From contig OX596338.1 in NCBI GenBank assembly GCA_951394405.1, positions 806,001 through 870,000 of the forward strand: a DNA stretch of 64,000 bases, given 5' to 3'. The DNA is from Coprinellus micaceus. Taxonomy: Eukaryota; Basidiomycota; Agaricomycetes; Agaricales; Psathyrellaceae. How positions within the stretch are numbered: the first letter of the stretch is position 1; every line of letters begins with the position of its first letter. A model generated the notes under the pieces. It was not told the origin of the DNA, did not search any database, and saw only the letters and a program-made list of their open reading frames with translations. This document shows positions 33,371 to 43,694 of this stretch, in pieces. The translations under genes and the position numbers were made by a program.

Positions 33371-33691
33371 TTGACGAGCAATCTGAAGGGTCCAAGGACT
33401 ATATTCGGTGTATGGTGGAAATATTACAATCCAGGGTGCCACTGCAAAACCACAAATGAGTTCAACGCAGCATTCTCCGCACTTCCAGTGAACGTCGTCG
33501 ATAAATGGGAGCGGTTGGCGTCAAGGATCAGGAAGACGGTAGGGATCCCCACTGCATTGGAACCTCACGTCATGATGAGCACTGCACCTCATTCACAGGA
33601 GGGCCACATCTTGACATTCAAAGTCAAAGGATACGTAGAAAATGGCGTCGATGCCGGGCTTCTCAAGCATAACGCTATTCACGGAGTGTGA
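33371..33691 (+). CDS. Small hypothetical protein, right copy
   Basis: Identical to the minus-strand frame at 12998-13318: 106 codons, protein-like, convergent with the F-box-like gene. Upstream on the same strand (about 33,235-33,345) the segment ALAEQFIPQPPRSFLQDSLQ reads like coding sequence and may be its preceding exon. No domain recognised. Confidence 0.4.
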   Translation: MTSNLKGPRTIFGVWWKYYNPGCHCKTTNEFNAAFSALPVNVVDKWERLASRIRKTVGIPTALEPHVMMSTAPHSQEGHILTFKVKGYVENGVDAGLLKHNAIHGV

Positions 33692-33902
33692 AGATACATT
33701 ATGCCATTGCTTTGAGCTATATCATTGTCGCAACCCGAGTGCCTATACCTACTTCCCCTAATAATATCACAAGGACACGACGACGTGATGGGGCCAGCCC
33801 GGAGACCTGAGGTCGATTGGGAGCGCATATCAAACACAACGACCGCAGCGCGGGGGAAACAAGCTAAACCCTCCGAAACCATGTCCATTCAAACCAAATC
33901 TC

Positions 33903-36351
33903 CTAGAAGTCCTTTGCACCCGCTTCAGCGATCCACCGTCCATTTCGGTACATCCACGAGTCGCCCCACACAAGGGTCGCCAATCTCGGACAGGAAGATT
34001 GAGCAAGAAGCAGCGTCCCAGGATCCACGGCTGCATGACGTGAATTGGTGGATGGTTCTGGGAAGTGGAGCTCCTCGAGGTCGGGTAAGAAACTGGCGTA
34101 GAAAACGAAGAAGTCCTGCAGACCCGCGGTCAGAGTCAAACATGAAGAGAGATTGCTTGGGGAAGACTCACCAACTTGGTCGATGGAACATCATACGATG
34201 GGGCAAACTCGAAGGTCAACTTTCTGACCCCTGGGAGAACGGCCCCTTTGAATTGGCTCGCACAACTGCAATCGTACGGGAGATGTGAAGGATCATTCAC
34301 TTCCATTGACACTTCCAACTCGACATCGCGAATCGAGAGTTTAGAGAGGGCCCTAAGAGACCTCCCAAGTTCCATAATTCTGCCGCAATCAGGGGTTGAT
34401 TGATGGGCGGAGGGGACCATGGGCTTCAGAGTGAGGCGGGTCAGGGATGACGCATCGACGGCACGGAGGTCCCAGAAATGAGTCGTCATCCTCAGCGTGG
34501 GGACGGCGGGGAGTGTCATCGATACGTGGTAACGTGGTGCCTTCGCGGTTGGCCGAACCATGGGCTGGTGTGTGAGGGAGAGGGTCTGAATCCTGCGTTG
34601 GAAGAAGAACGTCTGGTCGAAAGAGACGGGAGACTTGGAAGTTGAGAGGATGAAGAGGTAATCGAGCTGCGTGGAAACGTAGGGCTGTAAAATCGCGTTA
34701 CACTCCCTCATGGACTTCACTCTGAGTACGGATAAGCTGGTGAGCGAAGGCTTGCTCGCGAGCGCACTCCAAAGACAATCGAAGAACTTGAGGTGCGTCC
34801 AGAGACCACATATCCTGATAGTGCTGAGGCGACGGGTCGTGGTGGGCAGCCTCCACTGCTTGAAGCTGGCCCGTTGCGTGGGGGAGAATGTAGAGTCGAG
34901 TTTAGCGACACCACTGTGGGAGAGGAGGCTGGGCTCCAGCGAGTAGAAGCGGAAGGCGGTCGTCCCGAGATCCACAGAGGTTGGGTTGATAACGCTGAGG
35001 ATCGAGTAGAGGGACGGTATCGTCGCCTGGCTCCGCAGGAGATGGGCGTCGGACGCAGAGACCTCGACGGAGAGCTTGGCCACGTCCTGCTTGCGGAAGA
35101 AGGGTCTCAATTCGGCGGCGAATAACACCACGAGGAGGAGATCGATGCTGACGGTTAAGGGTTTCTTCAAACGAGGGAGGTATCGCAACACTTGAGCCAG
35201 CAAGTGGAGTGGACGTTCCGAAAATTCTGGTGGGGTGTGTCGATACTGGAGGTTGACGACCGGTTTGTCACCGCGCGGATCACGTAGGACCTCTTTGCGG
35301 ACGAGATAGGACTCCAGGAATAGACCTGCAAGCTCTGGCCCTGTTTGAAGGAGAGCAACCATTGTCGAGTCGTCGCGGATGGAGTTAACGACCAGCATTA
35401 TGAGCTCAACTGGAAGTTTCAAGAGCTTGAATGGCTTTTTCCCTCGTGCGAGTGGGCTGATGGCCTGGGGCGAGCAAACGGAGATCGGTTGGGGTTCGGA
35501 GGGTAGATGCGATACCCCGGAGCGCAAGGGGGGCCAGATGCGTGGCTGTGAGGAAGAAGAGAGGGAGGAAAGGATATTGAGTTGAGAAAGGGAGAGGATA
35601 ACAATCTACATACCATCTGAAGAGAGGAAACGGAAGAATGATCCTTCCGTTGACGCTTGAGTGGACGTGTTTCGTCTACATCGTCGAAATGGACGCGACG
35701 TTTGAGACTCTGACGAAGGGTTGCGCCGAGTGCCTTTCCATCAAGCATTGGATTGGTCAACAGTAAACCAAGCAAACACCAGGACCTAACTCACTACGAC
35801 ACATCGTCCAAGGGAATCGACTCGAGGGCGTTTGGCCGGCCTGTATACGTCGAGGTTCGAGACTGCTGCTTGACGTTTCAAGGGCCTCCGTTCCACCGAG
35901 GGGCCACGCTGGGGACGTCGCAGTTAGTTCCTGTGCCTTCGTGTGGGTGAGGCTGAGAATCACCTTGGAGGAAAGCGGACGGTTCGGGAGCCCTTCATCT
36001 ATCTTCTGCTGTCGAAATGAAGGTGTCAACCAATCTGCCAGGTTCTATCGGTCAGGAGAATGGATACCGAGATGTTCTGGGTCTCATGTTCTGGTTTGGA
36101 GCCAGCTCCATTCGACTCGACGTTGGCCGGACCCGGGGGCCCTACTTCGTTAGGCAGATGGGCATCGTAAGATGAAAGTCCATCCAAGAATGGGACGGGG
36201 ACGTTTAGCTTCCAAAATGGATTAGTGGACGATCATGGTTGATAGGGGGAAGATGGCGTACGGGTTGACAAGGTTTGGATAAGGAGTGTGCTGAAGGAAC
36301 ATGGGAGCCTGCGCCCACGCTCGAAGAAGGTAAAGAACGGGAAGAAGACAT
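33903..36351 (-). CDS. F-box-like protein, right copy
   Basis: Exons on the minus strand: 36351-36262, 36208-36146, 36044-35964, 35908-35795, 35733-35614, 35545-34172 and 34115-33903, all phase 0, 684 residues. It appears to encode the same protein as the left copy; the single difference I noticed, in the fourth exon, is synonymous (TCA/TCG serine). Basic N-terminal clusters, the F-box-like segment near residue 197 and the Leu-rich C-terminal region are all preserved. It is head to head with the full-length WD40 gene, starts 763 bp apart. A role as SCF adaptor is inferred from the F-box-like motif only. Confidence 0.8.
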
Positions 36352-37114
36352 AAGAGCGTCAAGCCGGGAATGAGAAAAACAAATAAAGAGGAGGGCTCAC
36401 CTTAGTGGCCTTTTGTACCCTCCGATGTCTTCGACCGAGAAGATGCACAAGCTTGGAATCTATGCATTTTCCCTCACCGGGAAGAGGAGAGAACGCCGTC
36501 GGGTTCACGACACTAATTGTTCTTCTGGGATATGGAGACTAACGATGAGGAGGGGGGAGAGGGGGACGAATCCGACGAATATCCCCCGAAGATGATAGTG
36601 AGTGGGGAAGAAGGAATGGACGCGCCGGGACCAATTGCCACATAAGGCGCGTAACTGAGCACGTGGGTAGTAGGCATGCCGCTGCGGACGCGGACTTGAA
36701 ATGAAGATTTTTGACAAGCGCCCGACTCTCGAGTCTCACTGGATCCCCACATCGCACCCATACCCCTCGGCTCAATTAATCACCTCGAATTGGAACGGGG
36801 TCAGCACGCAGACACCACTTTGGGGCTCGGCGTGCAATGAATCGCGTTCTGCAGCGACTTGTAATGATGAGCTATTCACTCGAGCCCTCTGGGATGCATT
36901 CCATGCCGTATGCGAGTCTGTTTGCCTCCAACACAGGATATATGAACAAGGAAGTGACGAAACGCAGCATTCGATATGCATTGTTCACCTCCTACGACAA
37001 TAAAATAGGCACCATTTGTACCTGTTCAACCATCGTAGGTTCATTTTTACCAGACTTTGCTAACGACGTCCTGACGCCCATGGTACGTATGCATAGACAG
37101 GTTTGGACGGCTCC
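36352..37114. promoter_or_regulatory. Shared divergent promoter region, right copy
   Basis: Mirror of 9575-10337. The plus strand is open over about 36,837-37,133 with moderately protein-like sequence (SMPYASLFASNTGYMNKEV), so an unrecognised upstream exon of the WD40 gene cannot be excluded. Confidence 0.45.
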
Positions 37115-39139
37115 ATGGGCTCCCAAACAATAGCACAGAGCCCTACCAGCAGTATACGCTTTAGGGCTGGAGATCTCGGACTCGCGGCGCCCGAACCACT
37201 AAGGACAGTCTACCACAATGTGCCGGCCACCAGGCTTCACCACCTTGATATGGAGGGGAGCGGTCTACTTAAGGGGGAGGCGGACTCATTGTCCCAACGA
37301 CCCCGACCCCAGGCTTCACCAACTTCCATCCTTGTTAGTACTTATACCTGGGCAACACAAGCACAGATGTATTTGCCTCAGGTTAGACCCCCCCTCGCCT
37401 CTCCGTTGATCTTCGCTAACTCTACCGCCCACAGCTCGCCCACGAACTCCTTGGTCACAGAAAGGCTGTTAACCTGTTGTCCATTAGTCCTAACCACGAA
37501 TTTTTGATGAGCGGTGGTCAGTTATTTAATGTTTGCCGCGACATCGTCGATTCCTCATCCCTATTTCAGCAGACGATGGTTCGGTCATCGTGTGGGATTT
37601 GTCCACCGGTCGACAACGCCAGGCTATAGATGTCGCCTTCCATGGCCCCGTCCTATCTGGGTGCTGGATATACGGCAACCAAGACACACGCCCTACTGGG
37701 ATCGTTTTTGGGTGCTCAAACGGCATGATACATCATCATCGATGGGACGCGGCATCCGTACGTCCTCCTTGAGCTGCTCACTGGCAGGCATGGTGTATGC
37801 TCATAATATGCCCTTTGAAAAGCTTCGATTCAAATTCGTTTCTATTGAGTTGTCTTCGCCCGAACAGGAACCGATAGAAGGCATTGCCTTCGATCCCCAT
37901 CATCAACAGTTAGCGACGGCCACTGGAGGATGTGCGAAGGTGTGGAGGTTCGACCAAGACGGTAGGTTACTTTCAAGAATCGGACGTAACCATCTGTTAA
38001 ATTGAACCCAACCCCTCATCTAGGCACGTTGGTGGAACTTCACGCTATAGACCGTGACGACGACAGTATCAGCTCTCTCTTCTTCGCAGAGAATGGGGAA
38101 CAGCTCATCCTGTGCTACCTCGATTCACATCAGGTGTAAGCTCGACGCCCCTCATTATAAGCGCCCACTGGCTGATGGAGTCTACCGGCAGTATCTCGTT
38201 CCAAAGAGCCACTTGGGTGGAAAATTGGCGGCACGCGCTTCCGAAGCGAATGTATGTTGCCCGTTACGGCCTATAGGCCCCTTTTCTCTAACTGAGGACT
38301 CCCACAGTGGCTGGGCTGTCAAAGCCAGCAACACTATGACGGTTTCCAATCTAAAGACAGGGGTCGACGTCTTCAACTTTCCTCCCACCCAGCTCATCGA
38401 AAGCTATGACCATCCCATCATCGAAAACATCCGCCTTCAGGTCACCGCCCTTTTCAACGGGGAGGTTGTGGTTGCCGGAAGCGACGACGGCAAACCTCGT
38501 ATCCTAAATCGTGCGGGAGGAGGGGGTTTCGACGGCACGCTCCCTCATGGTGTTGGTCGGGTTCCCGCCGTCACGGTGCGTGCGCCGTGCCCCTGCTCCC
38601 TCTCTTTTCGTGCTAATTCAGCTTCTTAGTCTTCACAGTCTGGGGCTGTGGCTTTCATCGCTACTGGAGCGTCGGACCAACCATTCAGCGTCAAGATATG
38701 GACCATCAAGCATCTGGGTCTGGAAAACCGTGTGACTAGGCAAAGCGCGCATGTTGCCCCCTCTATCTCAGCTCGACAACTCTGCCTGGTCGTCGGGATT
38801 TGTTTCCTGTGCCAGTTTCTTATCTTACGCGCACCACTGGCGTCACTCTCGGACTCCGCGCAGGCCACGGTCGACATCGCTTCCGTTGAAGCCCAGGAAC
38901 CCAGTAACGCCGATATCCAGGCTTCAGATGCTCTCGTCGAGCGCGTATCGGCACAGACACCTGCCAAGGCCGACGCCCCAGTCGCAGTCGTCTCCAAGAC
39001 CCTTCATATCCCGCGTGAAGTCGCCACCCCAACCACTAGGACCTTGAAGGTCGACGCCCCGCCCTCTAACCTTGGTGGCGTGAGGAGCCGGCTCCATTCC
39101 GCCGTATCAGAGACTAAAGACATATGTACAGCAGAGTAG
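37115..39139 (+). CDS. WD40 repeat protein with C-terminal membrane anchor
   Basis: Eight exons: 37115-37381, 37435-37516, 37570-37757, 37823-37961, 38024-38135, 38192-38251, 38308-38575 and 38630-39139, giving 541 residues with an uninterrupted frame. WD signatures: SISPNHEFLMSG (about 105-116), SVIVWDL (121-127), FDPHHQQLATATGG, VSNLKTGVDVFNFPP and VKIWTIK. Residues 423-438 (LCLVVGICFLCQFLIL) form one hydrophobic segment, followed by a long Ala/Ser/Val-rich polar tail, so a single-pass tail-anchored topology with the propeller in the cytosol is inferred. A 5-6 blade propeller of degenerate repeats is likely. The ATG at 37115 is the first in frame. The left copy lost the membrane segment, so the two duplicates probably differ in location. 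Function is unknown. Confidence 0.85.
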
Positions 39140-39199
39140 TATAGGCGTAGCAGTTGAATACCCAGATCTCTACCTATGTGCTCGCGGTCGATGTCCATA
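38719..39199 (+). other. 481-bp segment unique to the right IR-A copy
   Basis: It encodes the C-terminal part of the WD40 protein, including the membrane segment and stop codon, plus 60 bp downstream. It is absent from the left copy, where 7971 is joined directly to 7970. I see no target-site duplication or terminal repeats, and the segment is needed for the full-length protein, so deletion from the left copy is more likely than insertion here. Confidence 0.8.
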
Positions 39200-39298
39200 T
39201 AATCGCACGCCACAAAGCCCCTCCTCTCCTCCGTTCGACTGAGATGGCCGAGTACAGTGGCGCTTCAGCGCTCAGCATCGAGCCTTCGCATTTCGTCT
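39200..39298. repeat. Outer flank of IR-A, right copy
   Basis: Inverted match to 7872-7970 at about 98 percent. From 39,299 similarity to the left flank drops to scattered matches (for example GATACTTAG and CGTAGGGG), indicating older homology beneath the recent duplication. Confidence 0.8.
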
Positions 39299-39322
39299 TG
39301 GAGATCCTTCATATTACACCTC

Positions 39323-40790
39323 CTAAGTGTCACCTCGTTGCTCCAGTGGGATACTTAGCAAGCTTTCCCGTGCTCCGCTTGCCGCGTAGGGGCGTATGAC
39401 CAATGACGCGGCAGAGGCAGCCTTCCCCGCAGCCTTGTTGAGCAGAGGGTTGTAAGAATCGTAACTGATGGACCATATAGTGCGAATTTCGGTCGTAGAG
39501 TCGATGAAGGGACGTCCGTCCGGTCCCGGCAACGATTGGTACGCACGAGCCTCGCTAATATCGGAAATGGACCCCGCTTGGGCAGATCCGGAGGAGAGGC
39601 GATTTTGTCGACGGATGAGCGATTCGATTCCAGGTCGTGAATATAATCGTGCACAGAAGTCTTCAAAGCTTTGCATCGCGTACGTTCTGATGGGCTTGCG
39701 AATCGACATCCCATTGGCTTGGCCTGAGACTTCCGTTAGCTTCTCTCCGCAAGGGCAGGTGGCGGGGTAAATGGGGAAGGGAGTCGTCGTCGAGGGAGGG
39801 TGAAGTTTTCCGCAACTACACACTGCGAATACTGTAAGGACTGGGTCTAGGTTGAAAGCTTTCCTTGCGGTTCGGATGTCGTCCGGGATGTCACGGTATG
39901 CATCGTCGTCGGTGCGTGTCTCCTCCTGGAGAGCTAAGCGTGATAGCTGCAACATCATACTACAAGGGCCGCGAGCGACGTGTGCGAGGACATTGAGCAA
40001 AACGACAGCCACGAGAATGACGATTGCGCCGGGCGAAAAGGACTGCAGAGGATTCTTGAAATAGCGGCCTGTGGTAAGCGCCAGCGTCGTCAATCGCAAA
40101 GTACGAGGTCAGGCGACATACACACTCACTCGTGTCATAAGCAGGAACGTTAGGGGGCCGCGATATACCCGAGTGCACGGCGGTAACGGTGCTCTGTATC
40201 TTCCCTACGCGAGACTCCAGGTCACTGATGATCCCAGATGCGAAGATCTGGTTTCCTGCATCGAGGGATGGTACTGACCGCCGGACGTTCCGAACCCGCT
40301 CCTTCAGCGACACGAGTTCATCTTGGACGTGGCTGACGAGTTGCTTGCGGGTCTGGACAGGCGCCTCTGGGGACGTCGCAGGAGGCGGTTTGCCGAGAGC
40401 CCACAGGTCGAGAATCTGGGTGAGATACTCGCATTTGCGTAGTGATTCACGCCAAATGGTATCCAGCTCCCGGCACAGATCCCAGGACGCTGCTTCTTGA
40501 GGATCATCATCAACACCATGGGATTGAGGGGGCAGCGCGGTGGTAGGGGTAGGTGTGGGTGGATTTGGGTTCGGGGTGTTGCTGCTGGGCGGCGAGACGA
40601 TGTGCTTCACCTGAGCCGAGGGTCCCGTTTCGAGCACGGGCGGGAAGATTGGGAGTTCCTCCGTATCGAGAAGTGTTAGCTTTGAAACGTTTGCTTCGAT
40701 GCGCTGGAGCTCGCGATGCGCTTCATGAGAGGCGAAAGTGAGCTTGTCAACGACTCCCTTGCAGCATGAGCAGTAGTACAATCGAGGCAT
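39323..40790 (-). CDS. Tnp2-type transposase, C-terminally truncated
   Basis: Two minus-strand exons, 40790-40130 and 40068-39323, with a 61-nt intron (40129-40069), give 468 residues. The N-terminus has a Cys/His cluster (YCSCCKGVVDKLTFASHEAH) typical of fungal Tnp2-type (CACTA/EnSpm-like) transposases, followed by a Pro/Thr-rich linker and helical segments. Exon 2 has a hydrophobic helix, the zinc-ribbon-like VCSCGK...CPCGEK, then DFCARLYSRPGIESLIRR and the region before the catalytic core (SYDSYNPLLNKAAGK). Complete fungal Tnp2 proteins are much longer: the whole catalytic domain is absent, and the last 30 residues run into sequence of unrelated origin next to IR-A. Presumably inactive. 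It lies tail to tail with the WD40 gene. Confidence 0.7.
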
Positions 40791-41603
40791 GTGGGCTGGA
40801 GGGGAGGTGACGAACCTTTCTGCTACGAGTATAAGCCCTTATAAAAACTTTAAAAAGCAACGGCGACAAGGGAATGACGTGGTATCCATCGAGCAGCTCA
40901 CGGACAAAGCGCCCTGCATCGAGACTCAAACGATCAGACTAGTTTGTAAGAACGCCTTGTATTCCTCAACCGACCTTGTTTCCACGTTGAGTATAGGCTT
41001 GAATTATCTTTGGAAAGGGAAAGGGGGGAGAGGACCTTGGACCATGATGCCGCCAGAGTTTGAGTTCAGGTGCCCTGGGCGTCTACTCGTATGGGTCGGA
41101 GGGTGAAAGGTTCGAACTCCGAGGCAGTTGCAAAACGCATGTCAACATTGCAAACATGCTGTGGGGGCAACGAATCGTAAGCCTGTAGACCACTGAATAT
41201 CGTGGTGCTGGCCTACATGCTCCTCCGCCACAGTCTAGTCCTTGCTGGACCATGATCGCTCAGGGATAAGCGCCGATATGAGGCGAAGTTAAGGATTTTT
41301 GACACGAACACAAGAAGCTAGTCCTAGGGGTACAAAGGATGGGGGGTACTGGGACGGGCTGGATAACACTACAGAATTTGCTTCGATGGCAGTCACAATG
41401 TCCGCGCACGCCAGGTAGCTTGTGTGGTTTGAGCCTCTACCGGGGGTGTCCGGGATGGCCGCAGTCGCAGTTTGGCATCTGGCCTCGGCCAGTTCAGTCG
41501 CTCGTTAACCTTGCCCTGGTGTCGCCTGCGATAATGAAGGTGTAAGCGATCCGGACTGTGTGTATGCGCTTCACTTCAGGAAATACGAAATTAAGTAACT
41601 GGT
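40791..41603. other. Upstream flank of the transposase fragment
   Basis: No gene seen. It should contain the promoter and possibly the 5' terminal inverted repeat of the element, but I could not recognise a CACTA-type terminus or subterminal repeats. Confidence 0.4.
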
Positions 41604-42456
41604 TCAGGCGGTGGCCGGTGTCTGAAAGTGCAAAGCGTTGTTCGAGGTGGTAGGCTGTTTGGACAAAAATGCAGGTAAGAATGGTAATCGTGAAACAATG
41701 GCGGACGTACTACTGGGTGAAGGACCGTGACTATTCGTAGTGCTAACCACGCTGTGTGGTAGGTCGAACTTATACGTCCGGGCGGCGCACTCTACAAAGT
41801 GACGCTGGGGATAGACCGTTTGTCCGGCTCTGAACTGGTATTGGCACTTTGATAGGGGGTATGGGGACCTCAGGGATAGTTGTGCGTTGGTGGCATATCG
41901 AAGAGTAAAAGGAAAGCCGTCTTCGTGGACGTGTATCGTCCTGTCCGGTAGTATTATTGTGACGGAGAAGAGGGTGTCTGGTGCCAATAAGAGCTCGAAT
42001 TCCAGTGTTTAACTGGTTAGGGTACGCACCTGGAGGACGCTGTGGGGCGCGAGGTCCGTCGTATCCCTCGACGCTATGTGAGAACCATTCGTCTCCGGTG
42101 CGGGGAGAATGAACCTTTCGAATGGCGTTGTTGACAGTCTTCATGTCCGTTGGGCGCCCCGTTACATACTCGAGAAACGCTTGGATGAAGAGTCGCCTAG
42201 GCCATTTGCAACCCTTGATGTGCTGGAGTCGTGCTTTAGCATTGTCGAAATGGGCGAGAGCTTTGGAGTGAATGTTCGGTGGGCACTTTGCTTCAGAGCA
42301 CGGAGAACTCACCGTTCTCGACCAGCCTGTTGTTGAACGGAGCGTATGAGAGGCGACCTCGATAGTGGAACAACACACTCGCCTTCTGGTCTGCTCCTTC
42401 TCTGTTTTGGAAGCCACCCCAGCTTGAATAATGGCGTTAAAATCTTCGACCGACAT
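41604..42456 (-). CDS. Repeat-family protein of unknown function
   Basis: Coding on the minus strand up to 42030, then a 52-nt intron (42029-41978) and an exon 41977-41604. The phase-1 junction restores RPPDTLFSVTIILPDRTIHV. Further segments are WPRRLFIQAFLEYVTGRP and CQYQFRAGQTVYPQRHFVEC. I recognise a similar pattern (ILPDRT..., CRYQF, YFVEC) from a multicopy uncharacterised family in Agaricomycetes. A second intron near 42,315 is likely but its boundaries are uncertain, and the true start may be upstream of 42,456. No catalytic residues are identified. Confidence 0.5.
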
Positions 42457-43604
42457 GGGTGCCGCTTGAAGCGTTCTGTTGACGTATACCCGAACAAACT
42501 CACGGGCGCGATCTGAATGTTATCCAATCGTTCCGCACGGGCACAAAGACCGCCACTTCGACCTCGTCCTCTTCCAAGCTTCGGAAAGGGTGTCTTGGGT
42601 CCAAACGGTCAGGAATTGGGCGCTCGATGACAGTTATTTGTTAAACACCAAACAAGGAAGGCAGGGAGGGTGAGGGTGATCCAGGCCTTCAATTCCGACA
42701 GAAAAGAGTGGGGTCGCACATACGACCGACATTTTAGGTGGCAAGTGTTGATGTTAACGGGTCTAGGAATGATAGAGATGTCTGACCCCTTGAACAACTA
42801 GGAACGGGCGCTTGTGACGGCACTTGGCTCGGCAAAGAGCCCCCAAACATTAGGGAGACAAACTAATCCCGCTGCGTTCGAAGTCCCAGGGCGTTGCCCA
42901 AGAAGCTGAACGATGGGAAGTGCGCAAACTGATAGGCATGTATGAAATCGTAGTGCCGGACCCGCAAGCCTCAACTGGGCTCACATGAGGGAAAGTTCCC
43001 TCATGCGTGTCTGCTTGACAAACGCCAGCGGTGAAGGGAAACACTGGAAGGGAACCTTGCGCCAATTACAACGGCGGGATACAACCGCAAAAGGACAAGG
43101 GGAATTGGAGCTTCTCGACGTGGCAAACCACCGAACAGAACAGGAACGAATCTCTGGAAACATGGCGGACACCGTTCCATCCCTCGAGAAAACGGCACCG
43201 ACGCCCCAGCTGGCGGCACACTTGGGGGTCCTGCTCGATATCTGCCCCAAACCAACTTGCCTTGGCTATGTCCTCAACCACGTCCCAGAGACCTCGCAAG
43301 AGGGAGCGCCATACGAAAGGTAATATGGAACCGTGCTCTGGGACGGGCGGCCGTGGATCGAGGCGGGGGCGCCAAACGCGGCGCCAATCACGCGCACTTT
43401 TGATTTGGTCACGCGCCAACCACGCGTCTGCGACGGGCTCGAAGAACAAACAAGTACTTGCGACAGGGTCACGCCCATTCGATGTTCGACATGAGGGGTA
43501 AGTGGCCAGGTGAGTGGCCAGGAACGCAGGGTATCGAAGGGAACGCTCACGTTCGGGGTGGAGAGGATTCTGTGTGCGAATGCTCTGGTTGCCAAGCGGG
43601 GAAA
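42457..43604 (+). other. Possible upstream exons of the IR-B gene
   Basis: A plus-strand frame (42,985-43,323) contains a protein-like stretch (LAAHLGVLLDICPKPTCLGY) ending at a plausible donor at 43,320. Another piece (DGRPWIEAGAPNAAPIT) follows near 43,345-43,390. They could belong to the gene inside IR-B right arm, which would mean the left copy lacks its 5' part; the junctions are unresolved. 42,457-42,984 shows nothing. Confidence 0.3.
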
Positions 43605-43694
43605 TCGTAGAACACGACCCTGGCACAGGACGTCGGTAAATTGACGTACCGTTATCCTAGTTGGTCGCCAGAGTTGGTTGGCGAGGCGTAGGGC

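Larger units (their letters stand above)
33200..38718 (-). repeat. Inverted repeat A, right arm (about 5.5 kb)
   Basis: Reverse complement of 7,971-13,489. On the inner side identity stops at 33,200 and diverged homology continues to about 33,100. On the outer side, 481 bp absent from the left copy (38,719-39,199) follow, then a further matching block at 39,200-39,298. Confidence 0.95.

Noticed and set aside
7971..38718. IR-A as terminal repeats of one giant transposon
   Set aside because: The arms contain ordinary spliced genes, no target-site duplication was seen, and edges grade into older homology rather than ending at a fixed terminus.
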